Assembly: GCF_000247815.1 (NCBI RefSeq)
Contig: NC_021681.1
Location: 21,898,442 to 21,962,441, forward strand
DNA from: Ficedula albicollis
Taxonomy: Eukaryota; Chordata; Aves; Passeriformes; Muscicapidae
Reading direction: 5' to 3'
DNA: 64,000 nt
The translations under genes were made by a program, and so were the position numbers. The notes beneath the pieces are model-generated. The model made no database searches. It had not been told where the DNA came from and saw only the letters and a program-made list of their open reading frames with translations. The first letter of the stretch is position 1, and each line of letters starts with the position of its first letter. Positions 51,677 to 63,300 of this stretch are shown here, piece after piece.

Positions 51677-53586
51677 CTGCAGAAAGAAAAATAAACATTT
51701 GGTTCACTGAGATCTCCAAAAATTAAAATTTCCCCTAAACAGTAACTGTGCTACCCCTTTTCTAGAAGAGGTGGGGAGGCAGGGAGGGAACAGACTGGCA
51801 CATTACACTTGTGGGTCTGAGACTCCAGCAGCAGGCAGAGATCTGAAACCCACCTACTCCTCTACATTTTAAGAGCTGAAACGAAGATGTAACTGAATTG
51901 TATACAGGTGAGAATTATGGCTTTGAGTTCCACACCAAAATGTGTTTAATTTGACCAAATGCTGCTGGCTAAGGACATAAATCTTCACACCACTGGCACA
52001 TGAAAACAGAGTACATGAACTCCAACATGCAGCACCAGCCCATAATGGGATTTCAAGTTCACAGGAATAAAAGGTTTTTTTCTGTGGGAAGTTGATCCAT
52101 TATGTTTTCATAATTTCAAAATTTATATTTCAGCCTTGCACATGACAAATCTCAGTTAAGCAAAACCTGTAGGCACACACACATTTCAACAGTTGTACAC
52201 AGAACCAGTAATAAACTAATTATTAACAAATATAATATTTTCTTAAATAATAAAACAATCAGCCCAGTCTCCCATTGCTGAATCCTGCAGATGATGGGAT
52301 CACACAAGGACCAGAAAGCACCAAAATACGTCCCAGTTCAAGGTATGTTGTAGCATCTTTATTAATTTTCAGGTGTCTGAAACAATGGGTTTAAACCTAT
52401 GAGTTAGAATCCTTTCTTATATTGACAGTTTCATTGGGAACTAGAGACCATTTATCCCACCTTGCTGCTCCTGAAACTTTCACTGAAATACTTTAAACAC
52501 ACTCCTGCTAACTGCTTTGTCATAAGTTCAATCAAGATATAAATTAAATTTTCAATTTGTACCAAGATTAATCAACATTTTTTGTGAAAGCTCTCTCTAA
52601 ATTTAGGTCTGGTCTTTATATTCTGGGACATCTGCATGCAAAATTTAATCATTCAATCTGGAAAGAGAGAATTTGAATTCATGTTGTGTTTCTGAATTCC
52701 TTAAGCCAAATGCATAAGATAATTATTACCTAGATGACCTTTTGAATTACAGTAATCTTACAGAAACCCATTATTCCACCAGCATTTTTAAAGCACAAGC
52801 TGGAAATCAGAAAATGACATATGAAAGCCATTATGTTGTCTGCAACAATCATTTCTCAGGGAGCACTGATCAGGGTGGATCTGATCCAGCATACAGAGCA
52901 CAATAAATGGTTCAGAAAAGATAAAAGGCACAAAGCCATTCCATCCCTAATCTCTGAACAATCAACATTTAAGTGACAGCGTTTAAGTGCTCTTTTGCTA
53001 TGAATAGGGGTGAATTATCCACCACAGGACACGGGCATCGGGTCGAAAGAAGCACAGAGCAATGCAATGTCATCCAGCTTAATAAAAAAATCCTAAACAA
53101 CCAATAAACAAGAAACCAGAACACAGGGGCCAAGAATCACAGAAATATTTCATCAGCTCATTTGCATTATGTGTCTGAACAGCCCTAAAGCTGGTTATTT
53201 ACTAACAAATTTGACTGACAGAGATCAGAAGCCCTTGCACACCTTGACAACTTTGGAAGAACTTGGTCCAGCTCCTCAAAATACAGACTCCAAGACTGAT
53301 GCTCCATGCATGTAAAGCTCCATCCTTTCCCTAAAGCAGGACAGACTGATTCCTGTTCCTACTCTAGGCACATGCCTACCCCAGAGTTAGAGAAAATTTA
53401 CAAATTTCTGTCCCAGGGCTCCATCACCAGCACAAGTGCCTACCTTAGCACACCTGCAGCTGTCCCTTAACAGTCATTCCTTGGGGTTCTGCATTAAAAA
53501 AAGGTGCTATCCCCAATCACAGCTGCTGCTTCTGATAGTCAAACTGAAGCAGCATCATCCTTGCCTAATCACACACGTTTTAAGAC

Positions 53587-53616
53587 AAACAAATTGTTCC
53601 AGGAACAAATTTGTTT
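53587..53616. repeat. Short near-palindrome
   Basis: The arms aaacaaattgttcc and ggaacaaatttgttt are separated by one base and match except for a one-base length difference. The sequence could form a small hairpin or cruciform. No function is implied. Confidence 0.7.
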
Positions 53617-55049
53617 CCTGTAGAGCAGCAGCCACACAGCTTTGTCCCTCCAGCACTAGCCCGTGGGCAGAGCCTGGGACTTATCTACAGCAGCTTCTAT
53701 TAAATGTTATAAATGTCCTTATTGCCAGATGCTCAAACCGGCCACCTTGGGAGCCAAAGAAAATATTTACAGCCTGTTGCTGGGGGAAGGCAGCAATATC
53801 AAGAGCAAACAGGAATAGCCAAGGTGTGACTGATGTGGGTCAACAGTAGAGCAAGGGCTGGGCACAAAAGGAGGACACGAAACCAAAGTGGCCTCAGATC
53901 CAGGAGCAGCAGTCGGGCTCCTCAGGCAATATCCTTCCAGAGGATCCCAGCCCCTCCCTTCCCAAAACTGGAGTGTTGGGGTGTTCCCCATAACCCAGCC
54001 CACCAGGCAGTCCCCCCATGCTGCACACAACTCCCCAGAGCTCTCAACTGCACAGCACTGGCCAAAGAGATGCAGAGCTGAGGCCAAAACACTAAAGCCA
54101 GCACATATTGAGTATTATACATGGGGCACCTTCCAGCCAACACCCCTGACTTGTCCCAGTTGCCTGGGACAAATAATGTCAAGCACACTGCAACTTCTTT
54201 TATTTATACAAACTAAGTATATAAAACTAATTCCATGATTTATTTTTCCCCACGTCCTCATAAACAAAAAAACCATATTCTGCAGCCTGGAATGCAGCTT
54301 CCCTCTTTCCTTTCACACAAGGGAACTTCATGAGAACGCCTCGCTTCTAAAGCTTTTAATTAAAAATCCGAGGAAAGCAATAAAAAAAAGTGTAAAGATA
54401 ACATCTCTATTTTAATGAAAACAAACCCAGAAGATCTTTAATTGGGCTATGCCTCTTCCAATATTCATCGTCCCAAGTATGCACAATTATGAGGTGGCAA
54501 CAGGGGAGAAGAACTGGAAGGGTCACTTGGAGCCCTCGCTGCTGGCTGGCAGCATCTCCAGGGTGCGGTCTCGTGTCCGAGGTCACCCCAGCCCACTGAC
54601 AGTCCTTGGCCTCCTCCCATCCAAAAAGCTGCAGCATGTGACAGCTGGGAGCAGGGCGTCAGCAGCACAATCCCAAAGGACTTTCCTTTCCCCTACAAAG
54701 TACCTGAATGTTTAATTTAGCAGTTTCATCCACTTGGTGCTGAAGCCCAGCCGTACCTGCTGCATCCTCAGAGAAACCTTGTTATCCCCATAATGCTCTT
54801 TTTGCATTTAAGAATGCCATTCTATTTTATTGAAAGTCACATTTGTTGAGTGATGGATGTTACCAAGTTGCATAGCTACTATAAATATTTATAATCCCAC
54901 AGAGCACGTCCAGACTAAGTTTTCATGGCAACCCAAGCACGTGTCACTTGTGCCTCCCTTGCTCCCAACTATCCAACTCTCATGGCCAGGGGAAGAGACT
55001 GAAGTGCCCATAAAGCTAATGCAGGTTCAGAAATAAACAAACTGACTCT

Positions 55050-55245
55050 AGGAAGTTTTGGATTCGATATTAGGAAAGATTTCTTTACTGTGAGGGTGGT
55101 GAGGCCCTGGCACAGGGCACCCAGAGAAGCTGTGGCTGCCCCACCCATGGCAGTGCCCAAGGCCAGGCTGGACAGGGCTTGGAGCAACCTGGGACAGTGA
55201 AAGGTGTCCCTGCTCCTGGCAGGGGTGGAACGAGATGAGCTTTAA
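55050..55245 (+). mobile_element. CR1 LINE 3'-region fragment, duplicate copy 1
   Basis: The segment reads ggattcgatattaggaaaga, then a transcript-like stretch with agaagctgtggctgcccc, caaggccaggctggacaggg and ttggagcaacctgggacagt, and ends gatgagctttaa. This is the typical bird CR1 3' region. In this copy it is cut off at TTAA by the LTR-like element and never resumes. The 5' limit is approximate. Confidence 0.85.
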
Positions 55246-55445
55246 TGTCTGGGATACTGGTGAAAGCCAGAGAAAAAGCAGGCTTGAATTTTCTCAAGCT
55301 GCTCAAGGAAAACATAAGAGAAAGAATTGCAACAATGATTAAGCACCTGCTGGATGTGTGAGAGACGTGATGTTTTGGTGAAAGCATGTTTATTTACCAG
55401 GGGTGTCACCTTCCCTGCACCAATGAAATCACTTCTATCCTTGCT
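55246..55445 (+). mobile_element. Truncated LTR-like element (first 200 bp), duplicate copy 1
   Basis: This is identical, apart from three substitutions, to the first 200 bp of the full element at 55705-56021. It starts TGTCTGGGATACTGG and stops at the tandem-duplication junction at 55445/55446. It lacks the TATA box, the AATAAA and the 3' end. It was produced by the 459-bp duplication, not by a second insertion. Confidence 0.6.
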
Positions 55446-55508
55446 CAGGGGAAGAGACTGAAGTGCCCATAAAGCTAATGCAGGTTCAGAAATAAACAAA
55501 CTGACTCT

Positions 55509-55704
55509 AGGAAGTTTTGGATTCGATATTAGGAAAGATTTCTTTACTGTGAGGGTGGTGAGGCCCTGGCACAGGGCACCCAGAGAAGCTGTGGCTGCCC
55601 CACCCATGGCAGTGCCCAAGGCCAGGCTGGACAGGGCTTGGAGCAACCTGGGACAGTGAAAGGTGTCCCTGCTCCTGGCAGGGGTGGAACGAGATGAGCT
55701 TTAA
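55509..55704 (+). mobile_element. CR1 LINE fragment, duplicate copy 2, 5' side of the LTR insertion
   Basis: This is the same CR1 sequence as at 55050-55245, ending ...gatgagctttaa at 55704, the insertion point of the LTR-like element. Its missing 3' end is found at 56022-56055, where the CR1 text resumes with ttaatgtcccttccaatcc. Confidence 0.85.
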
Positions 55705-56021
55705 TGTCTGGGATACTGGTGAAAGCCAGAGAAAAAGCAGGCTTGAATTTTCTCAAGCTGCTCAAAGAAAACATAAGAGAAAGAATTGTAACAGTGATTA
55801 AGCACCTGCTGGATGTGTGAGAGACGTGATGTTTTGGTGAAAGCATGTTTATTTACCAGGGGTGTCACCTTCCCTGCACCAATGAAATCACTTCTATCCT
55901 TGCTGCCATGATCTACTCTATAAAAGTGGTTTGTTTCTTTAATAAAGGGCTTTTTGCTTCTCTTCTACACGAAGCATTGTTGCTACATCCCTTTCACTGC
56001 TCTCCTAGCCCGGCATCAACA
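55705..56021 (+). mobile_element. Solo-LTR-like insertion (317 bp) inside a CR1
   Basis: The element begins TGTCTGGG and ends ATCAACA (TGT...ACA termini). It is flanked by TTAA on both sides (55701-55704 and 56022-56025). Because the next bases also match, the duplicated flank could be read as up to 8 bp (ttaatgtc). A TATAAAA box lies at 55919-55925 and an AATAAA signal at 55941-55946, followed by a T-rich stretch. This is the compact TATA/polyadenylation spacing seen in avian retroviral LTRs. No internal gag, pol or env sequence is present, so it would be a solo LTR. Family assignment is not possible by eye. An alternative is a non-autonomous DNA element at a TTAA or 8-bp target. Confidence 0.6.
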
Positions 56022-56055
56022 TTAATGTCCCTTCCAATCCAAACCCCTCTATGAT
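56022..56055 (+). mobile_element. CR1 3' terminus, resumed after the LTR-like insertion
   Basis: The sequence ttaatgtcccttccaatcc followed by aaacccctctatgat matches the extreme 3' end of bird CR1 elements (cttccaacccaaac...ctatgat). It completes the CR1 interrupted at 55704. Confidence 0.8.
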
Positions 56056-57685
56056 ACAAAACCATATCCACTGCAGGGAAACACTCTCACACAAAGGCAG
56101 AAATTCCACCTGACAAGGACCAAGAGCATACATTATTTCTCTTCTGTACACTACTGGTTTAGTTATACAAGAGTTGAAGCCCACAGAAGAAGATTCCTAG
56201 TGGAGGCAGGCCATCATCCCCCACCTGCTCTGTGGCCTCTCACAGCAGTGAGGAGGATGATGTTCACCTGAATCCATGTGATGTAATTCAGTCCCAGAGC
56301 TCACTTAGACTATTTCCCCCTTTTGAGAACATTTCCCTCACTAAGGTCAAAGAGCCACTTGAAGGCTAAGGCTTATTAAAATCCCACATTGAACATTTCC
56401 AGTGTGGTCAGTTTTCCCTTCCATGAGATATATCATGCTTCATACAGCTGGGGAGTACAGCATCATAGGCAACACCTGGGATCCAGCCACAGGTTGCTCA
56501 CAAATGCTTTAAAATATTGAAATTTACTGTATTTACAATTTTTATGGCTTATAACTTATGGAATACATTGCATCTTTAGTGGAAAGTAAATAAACAACAA
56601 AACACAAAAAACAAAAGAATCACTTGTATCCATTCTATTATCTACTTTAAAAAACTGTGCCCCAATAATTTCCAGGAGCATCCCACAGGAAGGACCAGGG
56701 AACTCACATCATTCTGTGTGCAATACTCTTCTAAGAAACACATCAGTCACACAGAGCAGGTAGGCTAAAGACTTTCAGCATCTCTTCAGTAAGAAGAATC
56801 AGGAAACATGTACATCTTAAACAATAAAGCTTTACTGATTTAAAATTAATACTTCAAAAATAGTGTCTGGGCTTAACTTCTTTTTTATTTTGAATGGACA
56901 AAATATAGAGGTATTAACAGGGGCATGATGCAATTCAGTCAGTCTACCGTGAGTGCTGTTCACAGCAAAACCCACAAGTGGCAGATCCTGAGCCTCCAAA
57001 TTTATCAAACCTTAAAACACACATGCCAAAGAAGCAGTAAAAATAAAATAAATTAATAAATCGAGAAACCACGAAGAAGTAACTAAATTTTAGCTGAAAG
57101 TCCATTCACTCAGCTCAGATGCTGTGGCTCAGTATAAAATCCAGCTAAAGTGCCTTGAGTTGTTTGCAAGGTGCACAGACTTGTTATGCTTCAGAAAAGC
57201 ACCAACTCTTGTTCCTCATTCGGCTGTAACTCTTGTGTCCTCATTGAAAGCCTGTGACCCTAAAAGACAAGAACAAGCACACACAGCACTATGTGCAGTG
57301 CCTAAGCTTAAGCCAAGTGGTGAAGCCACAGGGTTTGTAAACACAGCTTTACAAAGAGCAGGCAAGCAGAAAACCTGCTGCACCTCTGCAGGTGCAGCAA
57401 TGAGTGAACCAAGCTGAAATAAAACTCCCCCAACTAATTAGCCCAACACTCTGTACAGATGTGCTGCAGCACAGCTAGCTGCCCCTTCACTTTATACTCC
57501 AAGCTTTTTAGGGCTTGCAGTGGAGTACCTACAGGAAGCCATTGAAATTCTTGGACCAAAAGGTTAATTATTGCTCCCTGAATCCCCTAAGGAGTTACAA
57601 GTGGATTAGAAGCAGAAACAGCTCTGGAAGCAACATGAAAGCATTAAACACAGTCAGCAGTAGTGGAAATAAAGTGTGGGAAACT

Positions 57686-57700
57686 AAAAAAAAAAAAAAA
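57686..57700. repeat. Poly-A tract (15)
   Basis: An uninterrupted A run in the 8.6-kb intron, without a recognisable retrotransposon body. Confidence 0.9.
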
Positions 57701-59978
57701 GTCAGTGCTAGAAATGCCATTTTGGGTAGTCTAGGGGAGAGGGATTACTGTCAAGCAGGCAGAGACATTCCTTGCCCTGCCTTGTGCAGCTTTGCAGCCC
57801 TTACTCTCAGGAAGATAAAGCAAGGGCATGTTCCCATGCAATTGCCCTGCACTGCAGGCCTGCTCACTGGCAGATCTGCCTTTTGAATCACTCTGCAGCT
57901 GGCTGCTGGCAAGGCCAAGGTGTTTCACCAGCTCCACTTTGCTTTATTCTCCATCGACAAGAACAGGTCTTTTGAGAAAAGGCTTTTCCCTGGAGCTCAG
58001 CATTTCCAGGCACAGCTCCCAATACACCTCTGTGGAGCTGGCACAGCTGAGGTTTCACAAATCCAGCAACACATCAGGGTGAGCAGCAGCCAGTGTGCCC
58101 AGAGCAGCCCATCAGAACCTCCATTCTGTCAGCCCCAAAGCACGAGGCACTGCTGGCCACTGCAGCCTGGAGAGCTCCACACACCTCCTCTTCCAGCAGC
58201 TCTGCTTTCTCACCAACAGCTTCTAATGGAGACTGTAATTACACCCTGTAAATGTGTGTCCTCCTAAAGCTAGAACCTATTTATGCAGTCATACAAACCA
58301 TCTTTCTTAAGGAAGTCACTCCTGTGTGAATCTATCCTGAAGGCTCTTCCCACCTTACAAGTAACTAAAATAAATCTCTTTCAACAAACACCTCACATTT
58401 GTTTCCATCTTACAACAAACCCTGTTAAGAGCAATTAACATGGTTCATTTGCAAAGATCAAACAAAGCATTTATTCCAATTTAATCCCATTTTTAGAACT
58501 GTACTTTTAAAAAGCAAAGACATGACCTGAAATTTCAGGAATAGGATGAAAACAATAAAGCATAGAGGTAGTTAAGCTTTGCAGCAGAGGGGACATCCAG
58601 GCTAGAGGCCAAAAAAGTCCCATGGAAAACTGGCATTTCAGCTACAGGTGCTTCAAGAGATAAGGAGGTGAGATCTAAAAGCATCATCCAGCAAACACAG
58701 AAAAGGGACCTGGCCCAGAACTGTTCTACTGAGTCGTGCTTGCATAACACAGCAAAAGCAAGAAGCAATGTGCTTCCAGGGCACCTGCCATTCTTTTTGA
58801 TGCAAAACATTAGCTGAGAAACTACTTTAATGGCAACAGAGGCATCTGCCAAGCCAGGCTGCTGAATCATCAAAGATGGGGAAATTGAAAGACTGGGCTT
58901 AGAGCACCATCTCAAAGGAGGGCTCAGAACAATTCACTTGTTCCTTCTATAAAACAGAAGGTCCCACTGACAGGACAATGTGACCTGGTAAGTGGTTTCC
59001 ATCAAGGAAGAAAGTGTGTACTTCAAGAGCAATTATCCTTTCCAGTATGAATAACACTGTTCCTTCATCTAAGCCTAATATTGGACTTGGTAAATACAGC
59101 CACTGAAAGCATTCTTTTCTGTTTTTTCAAGTCAAAGCACACTTTGCAAAAATGACTTCAAAAACAAAAAAGAAAAAAACAAACACCGAAGCACAACAAT
59201 GAAAATCTCCATCATAATGAGAGTCCAGATAACCAAAGAGATTTAGAAGTTTACAAGGAAAGCAGAAATTATTCTTCCTGTTGAGGCTGGTCTAGCTCAA
59301 AACACAGCTTGGAAGGAGGAACAAATGATCCAGGGAACAAGAAGTAACAGAATGACCTTTTATATTGATTCAAGAACAGCTTGCTTCTACCTTCACTATA
59401 ATACTTTGCTGAAATGTCTCAAGTGAGGAGGGAACCAGACTGAGCAATACAAAAATATTGCCAGGGTAGATTTCTCCAAAGGGACACCTTGACCCCAGAT
59501 GACATATTTGAGAACCTACCACCCACCAGCTTGAACCTCCAGGCTACATCATGACATGAAGGCATCACTGTGGTCTTATGATCATTCCATCAACTTCTGA
59601 TCAAGCTTATTAGAGAGTATCTCTCAGAAAAAAAATTTAAAAAGCAACTGTAAACTTGCCTTTGTTCAAAAAGCCACTCAAAATTTACATGTGCTTCTTA
59701 TAATGAAGCACAGGGTAGTACACAGGCCTGCTGGGAAAGGTATATTCAGGTAAGCAAAGAACAGCAGACATCACTTCTATTCTCCATTTCTTTTCTAACT
59801 TCCTTTTTTTGTCTCATCTCAGCATTTTTCAAATCTTAAAATCTCACACAAACGTAAGACGTCTGGACAAGAGTGAGCACAAGCAAATCATAAGACTAAC
59901 TTTCTGCAAAGCCCTCAGATATGCAGCATTTATAACCACTGTTTCAATTCCACTACTTTTACTTCAATGAACACACAT

Positions 59979-60106
59979 GCAAACAAACACACTCAATTTA
60001 ATGGTACACTGCTAATCACTGCTTTTAATGTCTTTCCAGCTCGCAAACAAACACACTCAATTTAATGGTACACTGTTAATCACTGCCTTTAATGTCTTTC
60101 CAGCTC
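59979..60106. repeat. Tandem doublet, 64-bp unit, just inside the second intron
   Basis: Copies are 59979-60042 and 60043-60106, beginning gcaaacaaacacactcaatt. They differ at two C/T positions. The inner edge is 126 nt downstream (transcript sense) of the donor of the start exon, so that exon is bracketed by two independent doublets. Confidence 0.95.
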
Positions 60107-60232
60107 AAAGGCAGATTTCTGCATCCCACCAAATACCCTGCCCTCCCTCGTGCTACAGAAAACCATTTTCCCCCATACTGAACACATCTTGTTGAGGCAG
60201 AAGGAGTCGATTCGAGGCAGGCAGTGTCTGAC

Positions 60233-60371
60233 CTGCTGTGACCCATCGCCATTCACCATGTGAGGCATCATGGCCACCTCCCCGTTCAGCAGCGGCGGCA
60301 GCTCCAGCGGGATTTGGTCGGTCATCATCATTGTGACGTACATTCATGGAGAATTTTCCTCAACGGACTTC
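60233..60371 (-). CDS. FNDC3B: FNDC3B start-codon exon (5'UTR end plus residues 1-37)
   Basis: The exon is 139 nt: 28 nt of 5'UTR (60371-60344), then ATG at 60343-60341 and 37 codons ending in phase 0 at 60233. The peptide begins MYVTMMMTDQIPLELPPLLN and continues GEVAMMPHMVNGDGSQQ, which I recognise as the FNDC3B N-terminus. Compared with my recollection of the human protein, Leu to Met and Ala-Ala to Gly-Ser changes near residues 29-35 are the only differences. The acceptor is a pyrimidine-rich ttttctcttgcag directly before 60371. The donor is CAG|gtcaga at 60232, with C at +3, weaker than consensus. The start is chosen by homology. A second, out-of-frame ATG lies 4 nt upstream (60347-60345), and three in-frame Met codons (residues 5-7) follow in better Kozak context (A at -3), so the true initiation site could be Met1 or Met5. 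Open reading past the donor into the intron to 60089 is not coding. Confidence 0.96.
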
Positions 60372-63300
60372 CTGCAAGAGAAAACACCAGGTGAGACCCT
60401 GCAGAAACCCTGCTGTGACTTCAGAACCTCAGGAACTTAAGTTGAGCCCTGCTTTTGTACCAGGAGGTGTACAGGAGCTCAATGTTCTGAACGGAGGTTT
60501 TAACTCTTAGATCAAGAGCATGGGAAGTTAAGTTTCCATGCAAAAATTCCAAAAATCAACTGGCCAGATTTCCACTCTTCCCCATGTTTTAACTCTTAGA
60601 TCAAGAGCATGGGAAGTCAAGTTTCCATGCAAAAATTCCAAAAACCAACTGGCCAGATTTCCACTCTTCCCCACCATTATAAACATCAGCCCTCACTGCT
60701 GAAATAGGCAGGTTCTGAGAGTTTTGCTTTTAAATCACCATCCTGCTTGCTGCCACAGCTCTTGGAACTAGGCACGGTTAAGATGCTACAGCAATGTCAG
60801 TCAATAACCACACCTTAAAGCCAAACACCTTTATTTTCTTTCTAGGGCCCTGTAAACAGTGTGAACTGCCACTACAAAACAAAGACCAGACACCTGACTT
60901 CCACTTAATCACGACCCAAAAGGATTAAGGCTTCTGCTGGAGCAGGAGAGACAGCATATCCTCAATGTTCTGAACACCCTGTTCTAGGAAGGGCAACAGA
61001 AAAATGATGAAATCACATACAGATTTGTGAAAAATCACACATCACTTCCAGCACACCCTCCCCCTTTCACAGCTAACTGATGTGATATGTGAGCATCAGT
61101 AAACCCATGAGAAGCTGCCTTGTAAAGTCTTAATTCAGTGGTAAGGCTATCACCATGCTGGTTTATGGGGCAGTAACACAGCTCCAGTGAATAAAAAGGG
61201 TGATCTCATCACATAGCTTATCTAGACTCCTGCACACCTCCTAAGCAATGTCCCGCGGTGAGCAGCCTCCTTCGCACACCTCATGCCAGAGAATCCCAAA
61301 GTCATCTTGAATAATTTCACATATATCCCAAATATACAACTCTATGTATCCCAAATTCAAGTTAGAAAACAAATATGCTGCGACTTAGGTGGCAGCATAG
61401 GTGATCAGCTAGCACATGATAATCAGAGTACACCTGAGTACAGAAAGGAGAATTCTTGGCAAAGAGCATGGGACACAACTGAGAGCCATAAACCAGAAGT
61501 TTCATTCAGCTGCTTCAGAGGGGATGAAGAAGGACTGAGCCAGCCTCACCAGGGTTGGACCATCCCATTCCATGAATACTGGATGCTGCAAAACTTATAT
61601 CCCCTCACCCCAAATGCTGCTAGACTTCAATTTTTTTGTTGGTTTTTTTTTTTTTAGTTCAACAACTAAATTATTAGTTTAGTTGAAATACACTGTCTTC
61701 ATTTTTATCAACCTCTTCCAGAGCTCGCTGCAATCCCATCACCTGCACAGCCTCATGATCAGAAACACCAGCCTGACCAAGAGCTGCTCCTCCAGCTCCT
61801 GAGGAGGAGCACTTGTGTGATTTGGAAGTGATAGCAGGGCCCACACAGACTGAATCACATCTGTCTTCTCACTGTCATCAAACAGGGCCCTTCACATCTA
61901 AGCAGAACCAGAAGACAAAGTACACAAGTTTTTCAGAAGATGCAGGTGCAAACCTGGCAATGTGACCTCCAGCCACAAAGCTCAAGACCAGCATTTTAAT
62001 TTAACTCAGTACCAAACTTAGCACAACTCTCACAGCTCTTTCCACTGTTCTCATCTGTGAGAAAACACCACTTTTCTAATCATCACTTCACCAAGATATA
62101 AATAGAGGCAATGTATTTTCATCCACCTTGAAATTAAATCCCTGCTTTTATCCAAGACTCAATTACAGGACAGAAGTTCTCCAGAAGCCTGAGGTACAGC
62201 TGTTGTTAAGATGGTACATCCTAAAGGGTTTGCTTCTCATTACTTCACAGTTCCAGGTTTTAATTTTGAGAAAGATCTAAGTCCAACAGCAATATTGACA
62301 GGTGCTGGGATTAGGGGATGGAGGAGGAGGACGAGTGGGGCAGTGCGACTTCACTTTTTGGGGGTTCTGTTTGTTTAACAAGGAAGAAGAGAACATGTGA
62401 GGTTTTGAACCATTTCTTAACTGCTTGGGATTAAGAAAAGGACTAAAAGAACCCAATAATGATCACCAGAGAGCACATGAATGAACAGCTTTCAATGGAA
62501 ACAGACTGATTTAGTCAATAGCCAGTCGTACCTCCAATTCTTCTGGCTATACATGCAGTTATTTATGCATCTATAGTTGTGTCTGCAAATACATATATTA
62601 ACATTTAAGATTTCTTTGTAAAGAACAAAACATTCAGAGAAACTATTTTAAACCCATATAAAGCAAAACCCCAATCCCCAAACAAATGACAGGTTCATTT
62701 AATCTGAATCTGAGAGCTAAGCTTTAACAGTTTAAGCACCACACTGACACTATTTTCTTGAGAAAAAAACCTCATACTGTAGCTTGAAGCGACATATTTT
62801 CCTGGTAATATTTCCATTCCAGGCATAACAACGGATATGTTGACATTTATTTGCTACGTGTCATTATTTAAAGTGTTGCAGCTACATTCCTTTTGCTTTA
62901 TTAATGGTTTGTCACTACAGCTGTGTCTACACTTGCCTTGCTTGAAAGGAGAAAACAAAAGAACAAGAAATCATAAATAAAAAGGGCTTCCTCTATTTGT
63001 CAGGTCTGGTACGACCCCACCAGAGATGACACCAGCAGCAGTACTGGCCACCAGGCACAGCCACTGGCAGGAATTTTTGGCAGTAATTCACAAAGATGTA
63101 CTCCAGGCAGAGTTAAGATACCTGCCATGGACTGGCAGACTTCACTGCAAAGCCAAACCCTTTGGAAACAGGCTTCACACACTTTTCCAGCTTATTTGTT
63201 CATCCATCCTACTTAAAACAGATTTATTAGCCGTGCTTTCACACCCCTCCTGAAGCCTAGTTCCTCCTCCCTCAGGGGATGCAAAGCTGATTAATAAAAA

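Larger units (their letters stand above)
54987..55904. repeat. Tandem duplication, 459-bp unit, spanning CR1 and LTR sequence
   Basis: Copy 1 is 54987-55445 and copy 2 is 55446-55904, both starting cagggg-aagagactg and ending ctatccttgct. I count three substitutions between them (near 55305-55335 versus 55764-55794), about 0.7%. Each copy carries flanking DNA, the 5' part of a CR1 fragment and the first 200 bp of an LTR-like element. Only copy 2 continues into the rest of the LTR. The duplication therefore post-dates both insertions. Confidence 0.95.
51677..60232 (-). other. FNDC3B: FNDC3B intron between first and second coding exons (8,556 bp)
   Basis: The intron runs from donor gtcaga at 60232 to acceptor ctgcag at 51677. 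It holds the CR1/LTR/459-bp duplication locus (54987-56055), the 64-bp doublet at 59979-60106, an A15 run at 57686-57700 and a short near-palindrome at 53587-53616. The rest is unique AT-rich sequence with scattered open frames of up to about 137 codons. None of these has a recognisable domain or a plausible gene context. Confidence 0.85.

Noticed and set aside
54969..55846. Repeated 72- to 134-codon minus-strand frames
   Set aside because: They are the antisense of CR1 and LTR-like sequence within the 459-bp duplication, not genes.
58535..58915. 126-codon minus-strand frame
   Set aside because: No family was recognised, there are no splice-compatible borders and no homology to the FNDC3B N-terminus. 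It is probably chance.
60153..60347. 64-codon open frame overlapping the FNDC3B start in another frame
   Set aside because: It runs through the donor site into intron and its peptide is simply the frame-shifted translation of the conserved exon. It is kept only as a possible upstream-ATG effect.
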